From CAYYJS01 sp964472315 (GTDB lineage: Bacteria; Verrucomicrobiota; Kiritimatiellia; UBA8416), in the NCBI GenBank assembly GCA_964472315.1, contig CAYYJS010000073.1:1-13351 (forward strand): a DNA stretch of 13,351 nt, read 5' to 3'. The first letter of the stretch is position 1. Each line of letters starts with the position of its first letter. A model generated the notes under the pieces. That model did not search any database, had not been told where the DNA came from, and saw only the letters and a program-made list of their open reading frames with translations. Below are positions 1 to 5,019 of this stretch, piece after piece. The position numbers were made by a program, and so were the translations under genes.

Positions 1-197
1 GGCTGCACACTTCGTCCCACACTTCGTCGTCTACGCTTCGTCCCACACTTCGTCGTCTACGCTTCGTCCCACACTTCGTCGCACTCTTCGTCGTCTACGC
101 TTCGTCCCACACTTCGTCGGCTCTTCGACCACGGCGGTTTGAGCATGACCCCGCTTTCCGTTCAACGAAGCATCCCCCCACAAACCCGGAGGCGCCT
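1..197 (-). repeat. Interspersed repeat, copy 1 (core plus 12/14-bp array)
   Basis: On the minus strand this reads as a 78-bp core (197 to 120), then nine tandem units (119 to 6), then the start of a tail cut by the window edge. Units are either 12 bp (SGACGAAGTGTG) or 14 bp (SGACGAAGCGTAGA); here the order is 12,14,12,12,14,12,14,12,12. The core closely matches those at 4332-4409 and 13123-13199. Within it, CGCTTTCCG (152-160) can pair with CGGAGGCG (187-194). The core end faces def and stops about 20 bp before its predicted -35 box. I do not recognise this as a named element. It has no transposase. Confidence 0.9.
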
Positions 198-215
198 GGA
201 AAAGGCACGGCGGGG

Positions 216-244
216 TTGAATGACGGTGGCGGATAGGCTAAACT
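216..244 (+). promoter_or_regulatory. Predicted sigma-70-like promoter of def
   Basis: TTGAAT (216-221) and TAAACT (239-244) are separated by 17 bp. Each matches four of six consensus positions. Transcription would begin near 251, giving a leader of about 20 nt before the GTG start at 274. The call rests on spacing and position only. Confidence 0.4.
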
Positions 245-273
245 AGGCCGGTCGTTTGGATGAGGAGATACGC

Positions 274-789
274 GTGTACACGGTTACGAAATATGGAAAC
301 CCGGCCCTGCGGCGCAAGGCGCGGCCGGTGACGGGCGTTGATGACGGCATCCGGAATATGGTCAAGGCCATGTTCGCGACCATGTATGCCGAGAACGGCC
401 TGGGTCTGGCGGCCGAGCAGGTCGGGCGCGAGGAAGCGGTCTGCGTGATCGACGTGCCGGCCGAACAAAGCGGCGGGATCAAGATGCCGTTGGTGCTGAT
501 CAATCCCGAGATTGTGGCGACCGACGGGGAGCAGGACGGGCAGGAGGGGTGTCTGAGTTTTCCCGGCATCTACATCAACGTGAAACGGGCGGAGATGGCG
601 ACGGTTCGGTTCACGAACCTGGAGGGCGCGGAGGAGACGGTCGAGACGCACGGCCTCGTCGCGCGCGCCGTGCAGCACGAGCTCGATCATCTGAACGGCG
701 TGTTGCTCGTCGACCACATGTCCGCCGTGCAAAAAGTGGCCAATGCCGGCAAGCTGAAGCGCCTGCGACGGGAAGGGCGGGAGCAGTAG
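274..789 (+). CDS. def: Peptide deformylase
   Basis: Removes the N-terminal formyl group from new proteins in the cytoplasm, using a catalytic metal (usually Fe2+ in this family). All three family motifs are present: GLGLAAEQVG (residues 42-51), EGCLS (91-95, metal ligand C93) and QHELDH (134-139, ligands H135 and H139, catalytic E136). The length of 171 aa is normal. I chose GTG at 274 because GAGGAG (262-267) lies six bases upstream and because the protein then begins close to the conserved KYGNPALR segment. The longer in-frame TTG start at 256 would place this Shine-Dalgarno inside the gene. The gene stands alone, without fmt beside it, and converges on parA with 11 bp between the stop codons. 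Confidence 0.95.
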   Translation: MYTVTKYGNPALRRKARPVTGVDDGIRNMVKAMFATMYAENGLGLAAEQVGREEAVCVIDVPAEQSGGIKMPLVLINPEIVATDGEQDGQEGCLSFPGIYINVKRAEMATVRFTNLEGAEETVETHGLVARAVQHELDHLNGVLLVDHMSAVQKVANAGKLKRLRREGREQ

Positions 790-809
790 CGGACGCCGGT
801 CTAGTCCGC
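789..809. terminator. Possible small hairpin between convergent def and parA
   Basis: GCGGAC (789-794) and GTCCGC (804-809) form a 6-bp stem with a 9-nt loop spanning the stop codons of both convergent genes. Neither side has a T-run, so it is not a canonical intrinsic terminator. It is the only candidate in the 11-bp gap. Confidence 0.25.
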
Positions 810-1637
810 GGCGGGGTTGGCCGCGGGTACGGGGAGGGGGGCGGGGCGGGCGACGAAGATGCCGGATTCGGCGCGGTCGGCGAACTCTTTCGCGAAGCGG
901 CGGTAGGCGACGGCGCCGGGGCAGGCGGCATCGTACAGGATGACCGGCTGGCCGAAGCTGGGCGCTTCGCCGAGGCGGACGTTGCGGGGAATGATCGTGT
1001 TGTAGACGGCCTCCTCGAAATGCGCGCGCACCTCGTTGACCACGTCCGTGGCGAGCCGCGTGCGGCCGTCGTACATCGTCAGCAGGATGCCTTCGATGTA
1101 CAGCTCGGGGTTGGCGCGGCTTTCGCGGAGTTTCTCGATCACGTGGGTGACCACGCTCAAACCTTCCAGCGCGTAGTACTCGCATTGGATCGGCAGCAGC
1201 ATCGACTGCGCGGCGGTCAGGGCGTTCATCGTGAGAATCCCGAGCGAGGGGGGGCAGTCGACGATCACGTAGTCGTAGCGGTCGGCGCGGACGAGCGGCG
1301 CCATGGCCATATTCAGGCAGTGGAGGTAGCCCTCCATGCGCGCGACATCGATCTCCGCGCCGGCGAGGTCGAGTTCGGACGGAATGATATCGACGCCCGG
1401 CATGCAGGTCGGCTGGATGAGACCCTCCAGCGCCTGTTCGCGCAGCAGCACCTTGTAGATGCTCGTGCCGGTCTGGCGCGCGAGGCCGAGGCCGCTGGTC
1501 GCGTTGGCCTGGGGATCGACATCCACGACGAGCACCTTCCGTCCGAGCTCGGCGAGGCAGGCGGACAGGTTGATCACGGTCGTGGTCTTGCCGACGCCGC
1601 CCTTCTGGTTGGCCACCGCAACAACTTTCGTCGCCAT
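801..1637 (-). CDS. parA: Soj/ParA-family chromosome-partitioning ATPase, no adjacent parB
   Basis: A Soj-type ParA, which in known systems forms ATP-dependent dimers on nucleoid DNA and works with ParB to segregate DNA. The 278-aa protein has the deviant Walker A KGGVGKTTT (12-20, signature K12 and catalytic K17), A' motif VVDVDPQAN (37-45), Walker B VIVDCPPSLG (124-133) and the Soj segment PRNVRLGEAPSFG (217-229). There is no N-terminal helix-turn-helix, as expected for the chromosomal short form. The start is ATG 1637 with GGGAG just upstream. It follows leuD by 16 bp and is the last gene of the operon. No parB follows, because def converges here. A proline/alanine-rich C-terminal tail (about 264-278) looks dispensable. 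ParA-like proteins that position other cargo are an alternative, but the sequence looks like ordinary Soj. Confidence 0.95.
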   Translation of the reverse strand: MATKVVAVANQKGGVGKTTTVINLSACLAELGRKVLVVDVDPQANATSGLGLARQTGTSIYKVLLREQALEGLIQPTCMPGVDIIPSELDLAGAEIDVARMEGYLHCLNMAMAPLVRADRYDYVIVDCPPSLGILTMNALTAAQSMLLPIQCEYYALEGLSVVTHVIEKLRESRANPELYIEGILLTMYDGRTRLATDVVNEVRAHFEEAVYNTIIPRNVRLGEAPSFGQPVILYDAACPGAVAYRRFAKEFADRAESGIFVARPAPLPVPAANPAAD

Positions 1638-1653
1638 GTTCGTCTCCCGGCGG

Positions 1654-2211
1654 TCAGCGGCGTTTCGAGATCATGCCGGTGGCGCGCGCGTAGTTGAAGA
1701 TGCCGCCGGCTTCGATAACCGGCGCCACGGCGCCAATGGGTTTCAGCGTGTGTGACGCGCGCCGGGTTTCGTTGACGATGGTGCAGGCCGCGAGGTCGAC
1801 CGTCACCGTGTCGCCGGTCGCGAAGGCGTCGCACAGCCGTTCCGACGATTCGAGCGGGAAGACCTCGCCGGTGGCGACGGCGTTGCGGAAGAAGATGCGC
1901 GCGTAGGACTGCGCCACCACGGCCTGGATGCCGGCGGCGCCGAGCGCGATGGGCGCGTGCTCGCGCGACGACCCGCAGCCGAAGTTGCGGCCGGCCACGA
2001 TGACGCGGTGCGGCGTCGTGGTCGCGCCCGCCGGAATGAACGGTTCGGCATCGTCGGGCATGCCGGCCAGCGCATGGCTTCCCAGCGCGGCGTACTCCGC
2101 CGGGATGGTCGGCACGAGGTTGAGGAACTCGGCCGGGATGATCTGGTCGGTGTCGATGTTGTCGGTCAGCACGTATACGGTGCCCCGGATGATCTTGGAT
2201 GCTGTGGTCAT
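1654..2211 (-). CDS. leuD: 3-isopropylmalate dehydratase, small subunit
   Basis: Small swivel-domain subunit of isopropylmalate isomerase, which interconverts 2- and 3-isopropylmalate in leucine synthesis. The 185-aa protein shows DNIDTDQIIPAEFL near the N-terminus, the active-site loop GRNFGCGSSREHAPIAL and FRNAVATGEVFPLE, all typical of LeuD. It is somewhat shorter than the enterobacterial form of about 200 aa and fits the type that pairs with LeuC of about 420-430 aa. The start at ATG 2211 is supported by AAGGGAG upstream; the longer open frame simply runs back into leuC. It begins 11 bp after the leuC stop and ends 16 bp before parA, so the three genes are very likely co-transcribed. Confidence 0.97.
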   Translation of the reverse strand: MTTASKIIRGTVYVLTDNIDTDQIIPAEFLNLVPTIPAEYAALGSHALAGMPDDAEPFIPAGATTTPHRVIVAGRNFGCGSSREHAPIALGAAGIQAVVAQSYARIFFRNAVATGEVFPLESSERLCDAFATGDTVTVDLAACTIVNETRRASHTLKPIGAVAPVIEAGGIFNYARATGMISKRR

Positions 2212-2222
2212 GGCGGCTCCCT

Positions 2223-3521
2223 TCAATCGATGGCGCGTGGATCGGTGATGCGGCCGACGATGGCGGACGCGGCGACGGTCATGGGCGATGCCAGGTAGAC
2301 CTGCGACTGCTTCGAGCCCATGCGGCCGATGAAGTTGCGGTTGGTGGTGCTGATGACCACTTCCGTGCCGTGTGTACGCCCGAACGTGTCGAGCGGGCCG
2401 CCCAGGCAGGCGGCGCAGGACGGTTCGGCGATCGGCAGGCAACCGGCTTCCGCGAAGATGTCGGCCAGCGGCTTGCCGTCGATGGTCGCGGTGCGCAGGC
2501 CCTCGGCGACTTCGGTCGTCGCCGGCACCAGATACGTATCGATGGCCACGGTGTGGCCCTTGAGGATCTGTGCGGCCATCACGAAATCGGTCAGTTTGCC
2601 ACCCGTGCAGGACCCGATGTAGGCGCGGTCCAGGGCGACGTCGCCGCACGCGGCCGCCGGCGCGTAGTTCGACGGCAGGTGCGGGCGGGCGACGCAGGGG
2701 ACGAGGTCGCGGGCCTGGTAGCGGCGCGTGACGGCCACCGGCGCGTCCGGGTCGCCGTAGACGGCGCGGAACGGGGCGTTCGTGCGGGCGCGCACATAGT
2801 CAAGGACGGCGGGTGTCGGCTCCATGATGCCGTTCTTGGCGCCGGCTTCGATGGCCATGTTGCAGATGGTCATGCGTTCCTCGATCGGCAGCGCGTCGAT
2901 CGTGGTGCCGCGGAACTCCATGGCGCAGTAGGTGGCGCCGTCCACGCCGATGTCGCCGATGATCCGCAGAATGATATCCTTGGCCGTGACGCGGTCCGGC
3001 AGGGGGCCGTCGACGATGAAGCGCATCGTTTCCGGAACCTTGATCAGCAGCTTGCCGGCGCCCATGACGAAGCCGGCGTCCGTGTTGCCGATGCCGGTGG
3101 CGAAGGCGCCGAGGGCGCCGTGCGTGCACGTGTGCGAGTCGGTGCCGAAGATCACGGCGCCGGGGCGCACGAGGCCGGCCTGGGGCAGCGCGACGTGACA
3201 GACCCCGCGGTAGTTGGGGGTGCCGGGGTCGAAGTAGTGCGGCAGCCCCTGTTCGCGCACGAACTCGCGCAGGGTGTCGACGTTGCGATGGGCCTTCTCG
3301 TCGGCCGTGAAGATGTAGTGGTCCGGGATGATCGCGATGCGCTCGGGGTTCCAGACGCGCGCGTCCTTGCCGAACTCGCGGGTGAAGACGCCGATCGTTC
3401 CTGGACCGCAGACGTCGTGGGTCAGCAGGATGTCGGCTTCCACCCAGATGTTGTCGCCGGGGTGGACGATGGGTTCGCCGGCCGCGCGGGCCAGGATCTT
3501 CTCGGTTATCGTTGCTTTCAT
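2223..3521 (-). CDS. leuC: 3-isopropylmalate dehydratase, large subunit
   Basis: Large subunit of the aconitase-family isopropylmalate isomerase, carrying a [4Fe-4S] cluster. Of 432 aa, it has GTDSHTCTHGALGA (126-139) and cluster ligands C305 (in GSCTGG), C369 and C372 (in PSCAACLGG). The length and the GSCTGG variant fit the shorter archaeal/plant-like LeuC branch rather than the enterobacterial form of about 466 aa. The start at ATG 3521 gives a protein beginning at the conserved ITEKILARAAG. The Shine-Dalgarno is weak (AAGG about 14 nt upstream). It lies 56 bp after the unknown gene at 3578-4285 and 11 bp before leuD. Homoaconitase activity cannot be excluded from sequence, but adjacency to leuD does not distinguish the two. 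Confidence 0.96.
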   Translation of the reverse strand: MKATITEKILARAAGEPIVHPGDNIWVEADILLTHDVCGPGTIGVFTREFGKDARVWNPERIAIIPDHYIFTADEKAHRNVDTLREFVREQGLPHYFDPGTPNYRGVCHVALPQAGLVRPGAVIFGTDSHTCTHGALGAFATGIGNTDAGFVMGAGKLLIKVPETMRFIVDGPLPDRVTAKDIILRIIGDIGVDGATYCAMEFRGTTIDALPIEERMTICNMAIEAGAKNGIMEPTPAVLDYVRARTNAPFRAVYGDPDAPVAVTRRYQARDLVPCVARPHLPSNYAPAAACGDVALDRAYIGSCTGGKLTDFVMAAQILKGHTVAIDTYLVPATTEVAEGLRTATIDGKPLADIFAEAGCLPIAEPSCAACLGGPLDTFGRTHGTEVVISTTNRNFIGRMGSKQSQVYLASPMTVAASAIVGRITDPRAID

Positions 3522-3577
3522 AATCTTTGTGGCGCCTTGGATGGGGGTGTTTCCGGCGTGGCGGCCGCATCCGGCGG

Positions 3578-4285
3578 TCAGGCCTTCCGGTGCGCCTTGA
3601 CCAGCGCGAAGAAGCGGTCCTCGTAATCCTCGAACAATCCGTACGTGTGCAATTTGTGGCCGAGCGCCGGGATCAGCGCGGGGTTGCGGTTCGCGGCGCG
3701 GAACGACTCCTCGACATCGCTGCGCACGCCGCGCGGCACGCCGCCCTCGTCGTCGAAAAACTTCTGCTTCTGCATCTCGCGGATATTCGGCAGGGCCGAC
3801 TTCTGGATGACTTCCCAGAAGAGTCGCACGAGGCAGACGTCCCAGGGGTCGTCGACGCCGAGCACGACGGCGCTGAGGGGGTCCGCCTTGGCGGCGACGA
3901 GTTGCGTCACCCGGCCGACGACCGCGTCGATGGTGTCGGTGACGACGTTCTCGGTGAACGCTTCCTGGCGCAGGGTGTAGCCGTACTGGAGGATGCGGAT
4001 ATCCTTCTCGTGCTCCTTCAGCCAGTCGACATACTTGCGCGCTTCGTCGCCGAACCCTTCGAGCGCGGTTCGCGAGTAGGCTTCCGGCGTGATGATCTGC
4101 GGTTTGCCGGCCTGGAGTTTGCCCTCGCGGATGCGGACCTGGTCGACGCTGTCCATCAATTGCGAGATCAAATGGTAGTGCAATACGGTCGTGCCGAAGG
4201 TTTCCAGGTGCCGCGTCGGCATGACCTTGACCTCCGTGTTGTTCACGGCGTACCAGAAATCGAAGGAATCGCGTTTCGCTTTCAT
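3578..4285 (-). CDS. Conserved protein of unknown function (235 aa)
   Basis: I cannot assign a domain or function. The protein is soluble-looking and charged, with no signal peptide or membrane helix. It starts MKAKRDSFDFWYAVNNTEV and contains RHLETFGTTVLHYHLIS, QIITPEAY, LEGFGDEARKYVDWL, a VDDPWDV segment, FFDDEGGVPRGVR and a C-terminal YGLFEDYEDRFFALV. These blocks resemble, from memory, uncharacterised proteins of PVC bacteria, so it is probably real and conserved. ATG 4285 is preferred over ATG 4306, with AGGGA about 9 nt upstream. It is the first gene of the operon with leuC, leuD and parA. Repeat copy 2 begins 46 bp upstream of its start, pointing away from it. Confidence 0.85.
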   Translation of the reverse strand: MKAKRDSFDFWYAVNNTEVKVMPTRHLETFGTTVLHYHLISQLMDSVDQVRIREGKLQAGKPQIITPEAYSRTALEGFGDEARKYVDWLKEHEKDIRILQYGYTLRQEAFTENVVTDTIDAVVGRVTQLVAAKADPLSAVVLGVDDPWDVCLVRLFWEVIQKSALPNIREMQKQKFFDDEGGVPRGVRSDVEESFRAANRNPALIPALGHKLHTYGLFEDYEDRFFALVKAHRKA

Positions 4286-4331
4286 TGCAAGTATCCCTTT
4301 TACCACAAGCCGGTGCGCATGGAACGAAAAA

Positions 4332-4527
4332 AGGCGATTCCGGGTTTGTGGGGGGATTTGTCATTGAACGGGAAGCGGGTCCATGCTCAAACCGCCGAGG
4401 TCGAAGAGCCGACGAAGTGTGGGACGAAGCGTAGACGACGAAGAGTGCGACGAAGTGTGGGACGAAGCGTAGACGACGAAGTGTGGGACGAAGTGTGCAG
4501 CCGTCGTCCGCACCCAGTGAGTGCAGA
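4332..4527 (+). repeat. Interspersed repeat, copy 2 (complete)
   Basis: A complete copy: core 4332-4409 (78 bp), seven tandem units 4410-4497 (12,14,12,12,14,12,12) and a 30-bp tail 4498-4527 identical to that at 13322-13351. The core starts AGGCGATTCCGGGTTTGTGG. CGATTCCG (4335-4342) can pair imperfectly with CGGGAAGCG (4369-4377). On the minus strand, towards the gene at 4285, this hairpin is followed by CC and six T residues (4332-4327), giving an intrinsic-terminator-like shape. Confidence 0.92.
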
Positions 4528-4609
4528 TTAAGGCGAACGATTAGGGCGAACGATTAAGGGAGCATCTCGTTGTTTCCCTAATCTTTCGCCCTAATCATTT
4601 GCCCTAATC
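4526..4609. repeat. Long imperfect hairpin built from 13-bp GATTAGGGCGAAC units
   Basis: Left arm 4526-4561 is two 13-bp units (GATTAAGGCGAAC, GATTAGGGCGAAC) plus GATTAAGGGA. Right arm 4574-4609 is the reverse complement of a similar series. The 36-nt arms agree at 30 positions; two of the six differences become G-U pairs in RNA. The loop is 12 nt (4562-4573). The left arm abuts the tail of repeat copy 2, so it may belong to the same composite element. It could act as a transcription barrier between the divergent genes. Confidence 0.85.
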
Positions 4610-4705
4610 TCTCCAAACAGGCGAAGTGCATGACCTTCTGGTAGACTTTCGGTCTCTCATGGCCAAAGAGCTCTGCCATACCTGCTGCTCCTATCCATAC
4701 CACGC

Positions 4706-4903
4706 CACACTTCGTCGCTTTCTTCGTCCCACGCTTTGTCGTCTACGCTTCGTCGCAAGACTTTGTCGAGACTGCTCTCGGCCAGCGATCTCTTGACACA
4801 CAAAGGTCTCTCATACCCGCACGATACCCGATACCCGGCTTGTCAGCCCATCCCGATTACGCCGGACCAATACGATTTCCCCCCATAAACCCGGAAGCGG
4901 CCT
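4706..4903 (-). repeat. Interspersed repeat, copy 4 (decayed)
   Basis: On the minus strand the core end is recognisable at 4903-4876 (GCTTCCGGGTTTATGGGGGG), and a degenerate array of five units lies at 4769-4706 (14,14,12,12,12, with substitutions such as GACAAAG). The roughly 106 bp between them (4770-4875) do not match the core of other copies. The core end faces the cyclic-di-GMP gene at 5020, mirroring copies 1 and 2. It may be one decayed copy or two separate fragments. Confidence 0.7.
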
Positions 4904-4924
4904 TTTCCATCCTTGCCATTCTTC

Positions 4925-4952
4925 TTGCCCGGCGCATGAAACGACCTATAGT
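4925..4952 (+). promoter_or_regulatory. Predicted sigma-70-like promoter of the cyclic-di-GMP gene
   Basis: TTGCCC (4925-4930) and TATAGT (4947-4952, five of six consensus) are 16 bp apart. It lies about 22 bp beyond the core end of repeat copy 4 and gives a leader of about 60 nt before ATG 5020. This also argues against the longer in-frame ATG at 4936, which would lie upstream of the transcript start. Confidence 0.5.
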
Positions 4953-5019
4953 ACCGTCGAGATGTCAAGATGGATGGCGCGGCGGCGACCCGTCCCGCGC
5001 CACGGAGCGGGCTTACATC

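Larger units (their letters stand above)
4286..5019. other. Repeat-rich intergenic region between divergent genes
   Basis: This 734-bp stretch separates the divergent genes at 4285 and 5020 and holds no convincing gene. It contains repeat copy 2, a long hairpin of 13-bp units, the decayed copy 4 and a promoter, each listed separately. The remaining parts (4610-4705 and 4770-4875) show only small repeats: GGTCTCTCAT occurs at 4651-4660 and 4805-4814, and a short run of GATACCCG-type units lies at about 4813-4838. A 45-codon frame from ATG 4659 runs through the decayed array and is probably chance. Confidence 0.8.

Noticed and set aside
1..119. Possible CRISPR array
   Set aside because: The units are contiguous 12/14-bp tandems with no unique spacers and no cas genes nearby.
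256..273. Longer def start at TTG 256
   Set aside because: GAGGAG at 262-267 is ideally placed for GTG 274 and would lie inside the longer gene; the family's N-terminus fits the shorter form.
4526..4609. Replication origin or parS-type site near the orphan parA
   Set aside because: No DnaA-box cluster or TGTTTCACGTGAAACA-like palindrome was seen; the hairpin is made of unrelated 13-bp units.
4659..4796. 45-codon frame starting ATGGCCAAAGAG
   Set aside because: Half of it is the decayed repeat array; there is no clear Shine-Dalgarno or recognisable domain.
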